Assembly: GCA_963728825.1 (NCBI GenBank)
Contig: CAVSLA010000002.1
Span: forward strand, 248,001-312,000
Length of the DNA stretch: 64,000 bases
Direction: 5' to 3'
Source: CAVREM01 sp963728825
Lineage (GTDB): Bacteria > Acidobacteriota > Vicinamibacteria > Vicinamibacterales > CAVVIG01
Position numbers and translations under genes: made by a program. Positions 7,394 to 16,307 of the stretch are shown piece after piece. Every line of letters starts with the position of its first letter. Position 1 is the stretch's first letter. The notes beneath the pieces are model-generated. The model was not told where the DNA came from. It saw only the letters and a program-made list of their open reading frames with translations, and did not search any database.

Positions 7394-9541
7394 CTACCCG
7401 GGCAGACGGAACGCGAGCAGCTCGCCGGCGTAGTTACCGCCGCCGATCGCGACGATGATGTACTGCTTGCCGTTATGCAGGTAGGTCATCGGCGACCCGG
7501 TCTGCTGCGCCGGCATCAGGATGCCGCCGATGTCCTTGCCGGTGGCCTTGTCGTAGGCACGCAGCAGCGCACCGCGCGCATGCCCGGCCGCCGTCGTCAC
7601 CTGCGGCTCGCCGGCGATGAGCAGCGTCTTCGTCACCAGGGTGCCGACGATGCCGGCCTGACCAGTTCGCGGAATCGTGAGGCCTTTGAGTGCGGCGTGA
7701 TTGCGCACGTTGTCCGGCGTATCGCCGTGCGCGATCTGCCAGAGGATTTCGCCTTTGTCGAGGCTGATCGCGCTGATGCTCCCGTAAGGCGGTTTCACCA
7801 ACGGCAGGCCTTGCACCGAGAGCCCTCCGCCCCCGCCACCCTCGCCGCCGCCTCCTCCGCCGCCGCCCGCGCCGCGGCCCGCGGCCGGAGCGGTTGCCGC
7901 TGCAGGCGCGGCAGCCCCGGCCGGCCCTGACGATGCGCCCGGGGCGACGACCGCGCCTGACCGTCCCGGTGCGGCGCCCATCGGCACCGCACCGCGCGCG
8001 CCGGTCAGCGCGCTGCCCTGGACGTAGTTCATGTCGTTTTTCTCCGGGTCGGGTTTGATCAGCCCGAGCACGCCCGGCGATCGGCGCGAGTAGACGTACA
8101 TGATGTGCGTGTCGGGGTCGTAGGAGCCGCCGGCCCACACCGTTCCGCCGCCATTGATGGCGAGCTGCAGCGTCCCGAGTGGCCCTTCGGCGCGGCTGAC
8201 CGTTGGCGGGGTGTAGATCGGACCGATCTTGTAGCGCGAAATGACTTTTTCGCCCTCGGCGCGTAGCTCCGGCGTGAAGTCGATCAGGTCGTCGCGCGAG
8301 AAGCCATTGAGATCGTACTGAAAGACCCGGCCGCGCGCGTCCAGCGGAAACGGCTGCGTCGGCGCGTACCACTCGGTCGGCACGTCGCCTTTCTCGACCG
8401 GACGTTCCTCGATCGGCCAGATCGGCTGACCGGTCACCCGATCGAGGACGAACAGGAAGGCCTGCTTGGTCGGCTGCGCCAGCGCCTTGATGGTCTTCCC
8501 GTTGACCGTGATGTCCGCAAGAATCGGCGCGCACGGGATGTCGTGATCCCAGATCCCGTGGTGCACGGTCTGGTAATGCCACTTCCGCTGGCCGGTCTTC
8601 AGATCGACCGCGACGATGCTTTCGCTGAACAGGTTGTTGCCGTGCCGATGGCCGCCGAAGTAGTCGCCGGTCGGCGCCTCAACCGGCAAATAGGCCATGC
8701 CGAGCTCTTCATCGACCGACATCTGCGCCCACACGCCGGTGTTGCCGGTGTACGACCACGAGTCGCCGAGCCAGGTGTCGCTGCCGAACTGTCCAGGACG
8801 CGGGATGGTGTGGAAGATCCACAGACGCTTGCCGCTCCTGACGTCGAAGCCGCGGATGAACCCTTTGACGTTGCTCTTGCCGCGCGGCACGCCGCCGGAC
8901 AGGTGGGCCGCGCCGATGATGATCGTGTTGCCGGCGATAACCGGTGCCGCATGCAGACCGACCTCACCGGTCGCCAGGTCGATCGTCTGATCGTTCTCCT
9001 GCTTCAAGTCGACGATCCCGTTCCGCCCGAAGCTCTGGACCGTATTTCCGGTCCTGGCGTCGAGCGCCACCAACCGGTAGCCGGGGGTGACGTAGAGAAT
9101 CCGTTCGTCCTTGCCGTCGGTCCAGTACGACAAGCCGCGACCCGAAAGCTGGCGCGGTGCCGATTCACCGCGTTCGCCTTCCCGCTCGCTGTGCATCCAG
9201 ATCAGCTCACCGGTCGCCGCATCGAGCGCGACGACGGCGCGCCTCGTGCCGGCGGTCGAATAGACGACCCCCTTCACCATCAAGGGCGTCGACTGAAACT
9301 GATATTCGGGCCTGGGGCCCAGGCTGTCGGTCTTGAACCGCCACCCGATCTCGAGCTTGGCGAAATTGTCCGCGTTGATCTGATCCAGCGGCGAATATCG
9401 CGTGTTCGCCAGATCGGCACCATACGTCGTCCACTCGCCGTTTTTGGCCCCCGACTGACCGGCGATCGGCAGGGTTGCGATGACGAGCAGGCCGATGAGC
9501 GCTGCGCCGGCGAAGCCAAATCGTCGAAATCTGCGGCTCAT
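7394..9541 (-). CDS. Pyrroloquinoline-quinone-dependent dehydrogenase (membrane glucose-dehydrogenase-like)
   Basis: 715 residues with a signal or anchor at residues 8-28 (FAGAALIGLLVIATLPIAG). The propeller opens with GEWTTYGADLANTRYSPLDQIN, the classic start of quinoprotein dehydrogenases. It keeps GLHAAPVIAGNTIIIGA, DTWLGDSWSYTG, HHGIWDHDIPCAPILADI and a C-terminal HNGKQYIIVAIGGG. These match PQQ-ADH/GDH-like enzymes that oxidise sugars or alcohols in the periplasm and pass electrons to quinone or cytochrome. About residues 525-580 hold an Ala/Gly low-complexity insert with runs of eight and six Gly, which is absent from typical family members and probably forms a surface loop. It lies downstream of the lactate permease on the same strand, with a REP element between. 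Confidence 0.9.
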   Translation of the reverse strand: MSRRFRRFGFAGAALIGLLVIATLPIAGQSGAKNGEWTTYGADLANTRYSPLDQINADNFAKLEIGWRFKTDSLGPRPEYQFQSTPLMVKGVVYSTAGTRRAVVALDAATGELIWMHSEREGERGESAPRQLSGRGLSYWTDGKDERILYVTPGYRLVALDARTGNTVQSFGRNGIVDLKQENDQTIDLATGEVGLHAAPVIAGNTIIIGAAHLSGGVPRGKSNVKGFIRGFDVRSGKRLWIFHTIPRPGQFGSDTWLGDSWSYTGNTGVWAQMSVDEELGMAYLPVEAPTGDYFGGHRHGNNLFSESIVAVDLKTGQRKWHYQTVHHGIWDHDIPCAPILADITVNGKTIKALAQPTKQAFLFVLDRVTGQPIWPIEERPVEKGDVPTEWYAPTQPFPLDARGRVFQYDLNGFSRDDLIDFTPELRAEGEKVISRYKIGPIYTPPTVSRAEGPLGTLQLAINGGGTVWAGGSYDPDTHIMYVYSRRSPGVLGLIKPDPEKNDMNYVQGSALTGARGAVPMGAAPGRSGAVVAPGASSGPAGAAAPAAATAPAAGRGAGGGGGGGGEGGGGGGLSVQGLPLVKPPYGSISAISLDKGEILWQIAHGDTPDNVRNHAALKGLTIPRTGQAGIVGTLVTKTLLIAGEPQVTTAAGHARGALLRAYDKATGKDIGGILMPAQQTGSPMTYLHNGKQYIIVAIGGGNYAGELLAFRLPG

Positions 9542-9554
9542 ACTCCCTCCGTTG

Positions 9555-9609
9555 GCCGGGTCGTTTCGGACCCGGCTTTGGGGCGTCTAAAAAGACCCGC
9601 CCTACATCT
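9555..9609. repeat. REP-like palindrome plus right half-copy
   Basis: GCCGGGTC-GTTTC-GGACCCGGC (9555-9576) is followed by GGCGTCTAAAAAGACCCGCC and CTACATC (9583-9609). The element lies between lactate permease and the PQQ dehydrogenase. Confidence 0.85.
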
Positions 9610-9651
9610 GATCTGCTCTGATATTTCAATAGCCGCCCCGAGCGTGTCCCG

Positions 9652-11457
9652 TTACAGCTTGGGTACCGTCCACGAGAGCACATACGCCTGCAGCAGAGCC
9701 AGGATCCCCATCGCGGTCGTCAACAGCAGGCTGTGCCCCGCGACCCGGGCGAGGATTTCACCTTCACGGCCGACGGCGCCGACGCCAGCGGCGCCGACGG
9801 ACAGATTCTGCGGGCTGATCATCTTCCCCATCACCCCGGCCGACGCGTTGGTCGCACCCATCAGCACCGGATCGAAACCCGAGAGGCGCGCTGTCGTGGC
9901 CTGCAGCGGGCCGAACAGGGTATTGGACGCGGTGTCGCTGCCGGTCAGGAACACGCCGATCATGCCGAGCCACGCCGCAAAAAACGGGAAGACCACGCCG
10001 GTCCTGGCGAGCGCGAGGGCCATCGACGAGGTCATCCCTGAATAATTCATGACGGTCGAGATCGACAGGATGAAGGCAATCGTGACGATTGGCAGACGAA
10101 GCTGCTTCACGGTCCGGACGAACGTGCGGGCGAGCGCACTGGCTGGCAGCCCGGCCAGCCGCATCGGTATGAACGCCAGCAGGGCCGCGGCGAGGACGAG
10201 CGTTCCGGCGGTGGCGAGGAAGTCGAGCCGATAGGTCAACGGGTAGGGGCTCGAGCTCGCGACCACCGGCGGGTTGCGTCGAACGAGCGGTGCCGGGCGA
10301 CCGTCCTCGAGCCGATACGCACCGGGCCAGTTGAACTCCCATACCGGAAAACGAAATCCCTGCGGATCGTTGGCCGCGGTGTCGCCGACCCACGGCTCGG
10401 GACACAAACGGTTGCCGATCTGGCCGCAGCGGAACAGCGCCGTGAGATTGAGCGGCGGCTCGAGAGTCGAGAGACCGGCGAAGTTGCCAATCTGTCCGGC
10501 GAGCACCACCGCGATCAGAATCCCGTAGGTGCCATACGCTCTGGCGATCCGTGACGATGGATCGGGCGAGGCGGTCGGCGGGACCGCGGTGCCGCCTTCG
10601 ACGTACTCTTCACGCGGCTGCCAGACGCGCAACAGCAGCGCAACCGAAGCGAGCGAAAACAACGCGGCGAGCGATGCCGTGAGCTCGGGTCCGACGTAGT
10701 TCGAGACGACGAATTGTCCGATGGCGAAGGTCACGCCCGCGGTCAACACAGCCGGCAGGACCTCGACCATCCGTCTCCAGCCGGCAAACAGCACGACCAG
10801 GTAGGCGGGGATGAAGATCGAGAAGAAGGCCAGCTGTCGTCCGGCGGTTGCCGAGAGCGCGAGCGTCACGGTCTGCGCATCACGCCCGAGCATCGGAGCG
10901 AGCAGGCCGCCGAGCGTCGTGATCGGAATGCCCAGCGAGCCGAACGCCACCGGCGTCGTGTTGGCCACGAGCGCGAGCGTCGCGGCCATGATCGGCGCAA
11001 AGCCGAGTCCGGCGAGCATCGACGCGGTGATGGCGACCGGGGCGCCGAAGCCGGCGATGCCCTCGATCAGTGCGCCGAAACAGAATGCCACCATCACGAT
11101 CTGAATCCGCCGGTCGCCGGTGGCGCGCGCCAGCGAACGACGGATGACGTCGAAGTCGCCGCTCTCGACCGACAGGTTGTAGAAGAAGACCGCGCTCAGC
11201 ACGATCCAGCTGATCGGCCACAGGCCGAACGCCATCCCCTGCGTGGTGGCGGCGACCGTGATACCGAACGGCATGCCCCATACGAGCCACGCCAGCAGGA
11301 AAGCGGCGGCCGATGCCGCCATGGCCGAGGCCCACGGCGCCAGCCGCACTGCCGCGAGCAGGATGGCCAGGAGAATCGGCGGCACAGCGGCCACCAGCGC
11401 CGACAGCAATATGCTGTTTCCGACCGGGCTGTAGACCTGCTGAAAGACGTCGCCCAC
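9652..11457 (-). CDS. lldP: L-lactate permease
   Basis: 601 residues with 12-14 predicted membrane helices spread over the whole length. The family signatures are present: EGIAGFGAPVAITASML (around residue 128), TPVAFGSLGIPITTL, LTGSDTASNTLFGPLQ and ATNASAGVMGKMISPQNLSV. The last two are strongly conserved in LctP/LldP transporters, which import lactate (and glycolate) with protons across the inner membrane. A hydrophilic segment at about residues 335-390 is longer than in E. coli LldP. The start is a GTG with GAGGTG about 8 bases upstream, and a TATAGT lies about 20 bases before it. No lactate dehydrogenase lies next to it, but the PQQ dehydrogenase follows on the same strand. Confidence 0.95.
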   Translation of the reverse strand: MGDVFQQVYSPVGNSILLSALVAAVPPILLAILLAAVRLAPWASAMAASAAAFLLAWLVWGMPFGITVAATTQGMAFGLWPISWIVLSAVFFYNLSVESGDFDVIRRSLARATGDRRIQIVMVAFCFGALIEGIAGFGAPVAITASMLAGLGFAPIMAATLALVANTTPVAFGSLGIPITTLGGLLAPMLGRDAQTVTLALSATAGRQLAFFSIFIPAYLVVLFAGWRRMVEVLPAVLTAGVTFAIGQFVVSNYVGPELTASLAALFSLASVALLLRVWQPREEYVEGGTAVPPTASPDPSSRIARAYGTYGILIAVVLAGQIGNFAGLSTLEPPLNLTALFRCGQIGNRLCPEPWVGDTAANDPQGFRFPVWEFNWPGAYRLEDGRPAPLVRRNPPVVASSSPYPLTYRLDFLATAGTLVLAAALLAFIPMRLAGLPASALARTFVRTVKQLRLPIVTIAFILSISTVMNYSGMTSSMALALARTGVVFPFFAAWLGMIGVFLTGSDTASNTLFGPLQATTARLSGFDPVLMGATNASAGVMGKMISPQNLSVGAAGVGAVGREGEILARVAGHSLLLTTAMGILALLQAYVLSWTVPKL

Positions 11458-11539
11458 GCACGCACCTCGCGCGGGCGACTATACCGCAGGACGAACGAGA
11501 AACGCCGTCGTCTCAGGCGGCGACGGCGTATATTGACGG

Positions 11540-11612
11540 CGTGCCGGGTGCCAGGGTGCCGCGTGCCGGGGTGCTGGTGCCGGGTGCAAGGTGCCGCGGT
11601 GCCGGGTGCTAG
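11540..11612. repeat. Degenerate GGTGCCG heptamer array in a 5' leader
   Basis: About ten imperfect copies of a GGTGCCR 7-8-mer lie in direct orientation between a TATATT (-10-like, 11529-11534) and the GGGAGGTG ribosome-binding site of the downstream aldolase. The array would be transcribed as mRNA leader. Confidence 0.75.
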
Positions 11613-11623
11613 GGAGGTGACCA

Positions 11624-12568
11624 ATGCGGACGCGGCTCTGGCTGCTTGCAGTTGCGGTGGTTGCCGCAGGTGTTGCCGTCGCGGCGCGGCAAGAGGCATC
11701 GGGGCCTTTCAGGCCGACGCGCATCAACAAGGCGATCGAGCTCCTGGCCGAGGGACAGCCAATCTACTACACGCAGGTCGAGGGCGGCGGCTACGAGGAA
11801 GGCCGGAAGCTGTCGCAGACCTGGGCTGACTACATTACCTACAATCTCGAACACAGCCCGTTCGACATGACCCAGCTGCGGGCATTCATGCAGGGCCTGG
11901 TCGACGGCGGACCGACGAAGAGCGGCCATCGGACGCCTGCGGTCGTCGTCGCCCTGCCGGCCGGCGGCTTGAGTGAAGCGGTCATGGCGGCGAACTACTG
12001 GATGGTCGAGCAGGTGCTCGGCTCCGGCGCGCATGGCGTGCTGCTCGTGCATGCGCGTGCTCCCGAGGCGGTGAGGGTCTTTGTGCAGGCCGCCCGCTAC
12101 CCGCATGCGCCCGCCGCGGCCGGCATCAGCGAAGGTCTGCGCGGCAGCGGCGGCCAGGGCTACGCCGCACGAATCTGGGGCGTGTCGCAGGAGGAGTATC
12201 AGCGGCGGGCCAATCCATGGCCGCTCAACCCGAACGGCGAGGTGCTGCTCGGCCTGAAGATCGAAGATCGGCACGCGCTCGAGAACGCCGAGGCGAGTAC
12301 GGCCGTGCCGGGAATCGGCTTCGCCGAATGGGGTCCGGGCGACATGCGCATGTCGCTCAACGCTCCGGGCGAGACCGCCCCGGCGATGGTCGCCGCGCGG
12401 GCCCGCGTCCTGGCTGCCACCAAAAAAGCGCGCATCGCGTTTCTCAATCAGGTGAACGCGAAGAACATCGAGCAGATGATCGACGAAGGTGTGCGGGTCG
12501 GCGCCGGCGCCAACGCAGAGCTGGTCGATCGCGCGCGTCGCTACACGAAGCGGAGGATGCCCTGGTAG
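11624..12568 (+). CDS. Exported HpcH/HpaI aldolase-family protein
   Basis: 314 residues. A signal peptide (LWLLAVAVVAAGVAVAA, cleaved after about residue 21) precedes a barrel resembling HpcH/HpaI aldolases and 4-hydroxy-2-oxo-heptanedioate aldolase. It has INKAIELLAEGQP, EHSPFDMTQLRAFMQGL, NPNGEVLLGLKIEDRHALEN with the metal-ligand Glu, and GFAEWGPGDMRMSLN with the second acidic ligand. Typical members are cytoplasmic class II pyruvate aldolases, so the export signal is unusual. The start has GGGAGG 6 bases upstream. The reaction in the periplasm is unknown. Confidence 0.82.
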   Translation: MRTRLWLLAVAVVAAGVAVAARQEASGPFRPTRINKAIELLAEGQPIYYTQVEGGGYEEGRKLSQTWADYITYNLEHSPFDMTQLRAFMQGLVDGGPTKSGHRTPAVVVALPAGGLSEAVMAANYWMVEQVLGSGAHGVLLVHARAPEAVRVFVQAARYPHAPAAAGISEGLRGSGGQGYAARIWGVSQEEYQRRANPWPLNPNGEVLLGLKIEDRHALENAEASTAVPGIGFAEWGPGDMRMSLNAPGETAPAMVAARARVLAATKKARIAFLNQVNAKNIEQMIDEGVRVGAGANAELVDRARRYTKRRMPW

Positions 12569-12569
12569 C

Positions 12570-12649
12570 TTCGTTCTAGTTCTACGTTCTACGTTCTACG
12601 TTCTACGTTCTACGTTCACGTTCGACGTTCGACGTTCGACGTTCGTCGT
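12570..12649. repeat. CGTTCTA / CGTTCGA heptamer array at convergent gene ends
   Basis: About five copies of CGTTCTA pass into four copies of CGTTCGA, all in direct orientation. This is the same heptamer as at 4569-4647 but without the mirrored arm. It lies 2 bases after the stop of the aldolase and before the end of the molybdopterin oxidoreductase. Confidence 0.88.
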
Positions 12650-12672
12650 GCCAGCGTCGGCGGAGCCTCCTG

Positions 12673-14862
12673 TCAAACTGCCGCCAGCGCGACGATGACC
12701 GGCGTTCCGCTGAACGCGGCGGTGCCGGAGATTTCGTCGACGCGGCGCTCGTCACTGAGGTCGTTGATGCTCACGCCGGCGTGCCGGACTGCCACACGCA
12801 GGCGGACGCCCGATCGGTCGTGGCCGTATCCGTGCGGCAGGCTGACGACGCCGGGCATGACCTCATCGGTGACGTGAGCCTGCACCGTCACCGCTCCGAC
12901 ACGTGAGCGCACCTCGACCAGCGCCGTTTCAGCGATGCCGCGCGGCGCTGCGTCGTCCGGGTGAATCATCAGCGTGCATCGCTCGGGTCCGCCCATCAGA
13001 CAGTTCGCGTTGTGCATCCACGAGTTATTGCTGCGCAGCTCCCGCCGGCCGATCAGAAGGAGATGATCGCCGGACGGCGCCGTGCTGGTCGCGGGATACG
13101 CGAGATCGAGGCGCGCGATGTCGTCGACGATCGCCGCCGGTGCGAGATCGATCGGCTTCTTGAAGAGCCGTTTCGGCAGACACGCGGTCAGCGGCCCCAG
13201 ATCGACGCCGTGAGGCGAGCGCTTGAGCCGGGACAGTCGCAGCCGATGCGGCCCGAGCCACAGCGCGAGCGCCAGCGCCCTGTCCGGCCCGAGCCGCTGC
13301 AACGCACGCGTGCGTAACCTACGACTGAGCGCCGACAGCCCTCCCGGCTGGCGCAGCGCCTCGAGGCGCGACCCGAGCTCGAGCAGGATCTGCCAGTCGT
13401 GGCGCGCGCCGTTGCCTGCATCGAAGAGCGCGGGTGAGTATTTGGCTGTGTTGCGTACCGCGAGGTGGTGGAACACGACGTCGTAGTGACTGTGCTCGAG
13501 CGGATCGGTCGGGGGCAGGATCAGGTGAGCGTGGCGTGTCGTCTCGTTGACGTAGAAATCGACCGAGACCATGTGCTCGAGGGATGCGAGGGCGCGATCG
13601 AGCTGCGTACCGTTCGGCGTCGATAGAACCGGATTGCCGGCGAAGGTGACCAGCCCGCGCACGCGGCCCGGTCCTTCGGTGAGGATTTCCTCGGCCAGTG
13701 TCGCCGCCGGCAGCTCGCCGCCGAACTCAGGCAAGCCTCTCACCCGGCTCCGCCACCGGTTGAACGCCCCCCGTCCGATCCCGACACCGCGCGGCGCGGC
13801 GAGCATGTCGACCGCCGGCCGTGTGAACATCGCGCCGCCCTCGCGATCGAGGTTGCCGGTGACGATGTGCAGGACGTTGACCAACCACTGGCAGATGGTG
13901 CCGAACGGCTGCGTGGAGGCGCCGACGCGCGCGTGACAGACGGCGCCGCGCGCGGTCGCGAACTCGCGCGCCAGCCGGCGGATGGTCGCGGCCGGTATCG
14001 CGGCATGGTCGGCGACCCGTTCCGGCGGAAAATCCCTGGCGATGGCTCGGATCCGTTCTTCACCGTGGAGCATCGGGCGCAGCCGGCCCGGGGCGTCGAG
14101 CTTCTCCTGCCAGATCGTGTCGAGCATCGCGAGGAGGACCAGCGCGTCGGTCCCCGGCCGCACGAAGTGGTGCTCGTGGGCGAGGCGAGCCGTCTCGGTG
14201 CGGCGCGGATCGAGCACGACCACCTTGCCGCCGCGCTCGGCAATCGCGCGCAGCCGCTGCCGGACATCGGGCACGGACATCAGGCTGCCGTTCGAGGCGA
14301 GCGGGTTCGCGCCGACGATCAGCATGTAACTCGTGCGATCGATGTCGGGAATCGGCAGCAGCAGCTGGTGGCCGAACATCAGGTAGGCGGCGAGCATATG
14401 CGGCAGCTGATCGACGCTCGTCGCCGAGTAACCGTGCCGCGTCCGCACCGCCCGCAGGAACAGCGGCAGGAACAGCATCGCGCCGAGATTGTGCACGGTC
14501 GGATTGCCGACGTAGGTCGCAATCGCGTCTTTGCCATGGGCCCGCTGAATCCGATCGATGCCGCGCACCGCCTCATCGAGCGCATCGTCCCAGCGCAGCT
14601 CTTCCCAGGCGCCGCCTCTGGTGCGGCGCACCGGCCGGCGGAGCCGATCGGGATCGTCGTGAAGGTCGCGGAGGGCGACGGCTTTCGGACAGATGTGACC
14701 GCGACTGAACGGATCGTCGTCGTCGCCGCGGATGTCGGTGATGCGGTTCGTGGGATCGACCTCGATGCGAATGCCGCACATCGCTTCGCAGAGGCTGCAG
14801 GTGCGAAAGTGGACGCGCGACCCGCTCACGAGCGCGGAGTATACTGCGGTCCGTGCCACCAC
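12673..14862 (-). CDS. Molybdopterin oxidoreductase with N-terminal [4Fe-4S] cluster
   Basis: 729 residues. The N-terminus carries the [4Fe-4S] ligands C22-x2-C25-x3-C29 and C58 (TCSLCEAMCG, GHICPKA). A Molybdopterin domain follows (YVGNPTVHNLGAMLFLP, LIVGANPLASNGSLMSVPD, VLDPRRTETA), then a C-terminal dinucleotide-binding domain (LRSNNSWMHNANCLMGG, VMPGVVSLPHGYGHD). This belongs to the DMSO-reductase superfamily with bis-MGD. No Tat signal is seen, so it is probably cytoplasmic, and formate-dehydrogenase-like or uncharacterised family members are closest in layout. The GTG at 14862 is preferred because GAGGA lies 6 bases upstream. It overlaps the divergent glucose-dehydrogenase start by 10 bases. 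Confidence 0.9.
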   Translation of the reverse strand: MVARTAVYSALVSGSRVHFRTCSLCEAMCGIRIEVDPTNRITDIRGDDDDPFSRGHICPKAVALRDLHDDPDRLRRPVRRTRGGAWEELRWDDALDEAVRGIDRIQRAHGKDAIATYVGNPTVHNLGAMLFLPLFLRAVRTRHGYSATSVDQLPHMLAAYLMFGHQLLLPIPDIDRTSYMLIVGANPLASNGSLMSVPDVRQRLRAIAERGGKVVVLDPRRTETARLAHEHHFVRPGTDALVLLAMLDTIWQEKLDAPGRLRPMLHGEERIRAIARDFPPERVADHAAIPAATIRRLAREFATARGAVCHARVGASTQPFGTICQWLVNVLHIVTGNLDREGGAMFTRPAVDMLAAPRGVGIGRGAFNRWRSRVRGLPEFGGELPAATLAEEILTEGPGRVRGLVTFAGNPVLSTPNGTQLDRALASLEHMVSVDFYVNETTRHAHLILPPTDPLEHSHYDVVFHHLAVRNTAKYSPALFDAGNGARHDWQILLELGSRLEALRQPGGLSALSRRLRTRALQRLGPDRALALALWLGPHRLRLSRLKRSPHGVDLGPLTACLPKRLFKKPIDLAPAAIVDDIARLDLAYPATSTAPSGDHLLLIGRRELRSNNSWMHNANCLMGGPERCTLMIHPDDAAPRGIAETALVEVRSRVGAVTVQAHVTDEVMPGVVSLPHGYGHDRSGVRLRVAVRHAGVSINDLSDERRVDEISGTAAFSGTPVIVALAAV
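14840..14845 (+). promoter_or_regulatory. -10 box for leaderless gdhB-like gene
   Basis: TATACT ends 7 bases before the GTG at 14853, so transcription would begin at or next to that codon. There is no Shine-Dalgarno before the GTG. The same TATACTGCGG occurs upstream of the PQQ alcohol dehydrogenase gene (37803). Confidence 0.45.
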
Positions 14863-16265
14863 GAGCTGTCCTCAACCGTTCGCTGATGGCAGCGGGCGCC
14901 GCGGCGTTTCTTCTCGGCGGTACTCTTCTCGCACAGAATCCGCGCGACAAACAGCTCCCCGGCCGCGAAACGTTTACCATGCGCGTCGTGCAGACCGGGC
15001 TCGACAATCCGTGGGATGTCGCCTGGGGCCCCGACGATCACCTGTGGATGACCGAGCGGACCGGGTTCCGCGTGACGAGAGTGAATCCGGCTGACGGTTC
15101 GAGGCGCGTGGCCCTCACGCTATCGGACGTCCACCAGTCGGTCGTGCAGGATGGACTGCTGGGCCTTGCCCTTCATCCCGACCTGCTGCGAGGACGCGGT
15201 CGCGACCATGTGTTCATTGCCTACACCTACGATCGCGATCCCGGCGCCGAGCTGGCTCGCCGCATTCGCATCCGCCGCTACGTCTACGACCGCGACACGC
15301 AGACGCTGGGCACGCCGGTCGACGTGCTCGCCGACATGCCGGCTCACGACGACCACGGTGCGGGGCGCCTGGCGGTCGGTCCGGACGGCAAGCTGTACCT
15401 CTCTCGCGGCGATCTGGGCAGCAACTGGCTGGCGAACTTCTGCAACCCGATTCGCTCGCAGGACGTGCCGACCGCGGCGGCGGTTCGCGTTGGCGACTGG
15501 GCGACGTATCAGGGAAAAATCCTCAGGCTGAATCTCGACGGCTCGATTCCCGACGACAACCCGACGTTCAACGGCGTGCGCAGCCATATCTACGCCATCG
15601 GCTTCAGGAACCCCCAGGGCATGGTGTTCGGTCCAAGCGGGTTGCTGTACGCGGCCGACCACGGGCCGAGCACCGACGACGAACTCGACCTGATTCGACC
15701 GGCGGGGAACTACGGGTGGCCGCGCGTCGCGGGATTCAAGGACGATCAGGCGTACCAGTACGCGAACTGGTCGGCCTCGACGCCCACGCCCTGCACCGCG
15801 CTGAAGTTCGACAGCCTGACGCCGCCGCCGACCGTGCCGCGGCTGAGAGAATCTGAGTGGATCGATCCACAGTTCGTCGCACCGCTCGCGACGTTCTTCA
15901 CCGTCCCCGCCGACTTCGATCTTCGAAAGTTCGGCACCACGACCATCGCGCCTGCAGGGATCGATGTCTACGCTGCGTCGGCGATTCCCGAGTGGGCGAA
16001 CTCGATCCTGGTGACCGGCATGCTGAGCGGCGCCCTGTATCGGGTGAAGCTGAACGCCAAGGGTGACACCGTGGTTGACGGGCCGCTCGAGTACTTCCGA
16101 ACCGCGAATCGCTACCGTGATGTCGTGGTCAGTCCGGATGGCCGCCGCATTTACCTCGTCACCGACAGCTTCGGGGTGACGGTGGACGCGGCGGGGGCGA
16201 GGACCAAAGTCCTCGGAAATCCTGGCGCGGTTCTCGAATTCACGTATTCGGGGGCCTCGCGTTGA
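14853..16265 (+). CDS. gdhB: Soluble PQQ-dependent glucose/sorbosone dehydrogenase
   Basis: 470 residues from GTG 14853; an ATG at 14886 would also start the signal peptide (MAAGAAAFLLGGTLLAQ). The sequence follows Acinetobacter soluble glucose dehydrogenase block by block: DNPWDVAWGPDDHLWMTER, QDGLLGLALHP, HDDHGAGRLAVGPDGKLY, YQGKILRLNLDGSIPDDNP, FRNPQGMVFGPSG and NYGWPRVAGFKDD. The catalytic-base His of the family corresponds to H168, and the PQQ-contacting Arg to R252. The enzyme is a six-bladed propeller that binds PQQ and Ca and oxidises aldoses in the periplasm. It is intact, unlike the two sugar-dehydrogenase genes at 55-58 kb. Confidence 0.93.
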   Translation: MPPRAVLNRSLMAAGAAAFLLGGTLLAQNPRDKQLPGRETFTMRVVQTGLDNPWDVAWGPDDHLWMTERTGFRVTRVNPADGSRRVALTLSDVHQSVVQDGLLGLALHPDLLRGRGRDHVFIAYTYDRDPGAELARRIRIRRYVYDRDTQTLGTPVDVLADMPAHDDHGAGRLAVGPDGKLYLSRGDLGSNWLANFCNPIRSQDVPTAAAVRVGDWATYQGKILRLNLDGSIPDDNPTFNGVRSHIYAIGFRNPQGMVFGPSGLLYAADHGPSTDDELDLIRPAGNYGWPRVAGFKDDQAYQYANWSASTPTPCTALKFDSLTPPPTVPRLRESEWIDPQFVAPLATFFTVPADFDLRKFGTTTIAPAGIDVYAASAIPEWANSILVTGMLSGALYRVKLNAKGDTVVDGPLEYFRTANRYRDVVVSPDGRRIYLVTDSFGVTVDAAGARTKVLGNPGAVLEFTYSGASR

Positions 16266-16270
16266 GAGCT

Positions 16271-16294
16271 AGGGCGGACCTCTTAGGGTCCGCC
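16271..16294. repeat. REP-like palindrome between convergent genes
   Basis: AGGGCGGACCT-CTT-AGGGTCCGCC followed by GAAAAATT. It sits 5 bases after the plus-strand stop and 13 bases before the minus-strand kinase stop, where it could act as a terminator for the plus strand. Confidence 0.85.
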
Positions 16295-16307
16295 GAAAAA
16301 TTGACGT

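Noticed and set aside
8543..10045. A 500-codon plus-strand frame opposite the PQQ dehydrogenase and lactate permease
   Set aside because: Composition is that of an antisense shadow, while the minus-strand proteins have clear family motifs.
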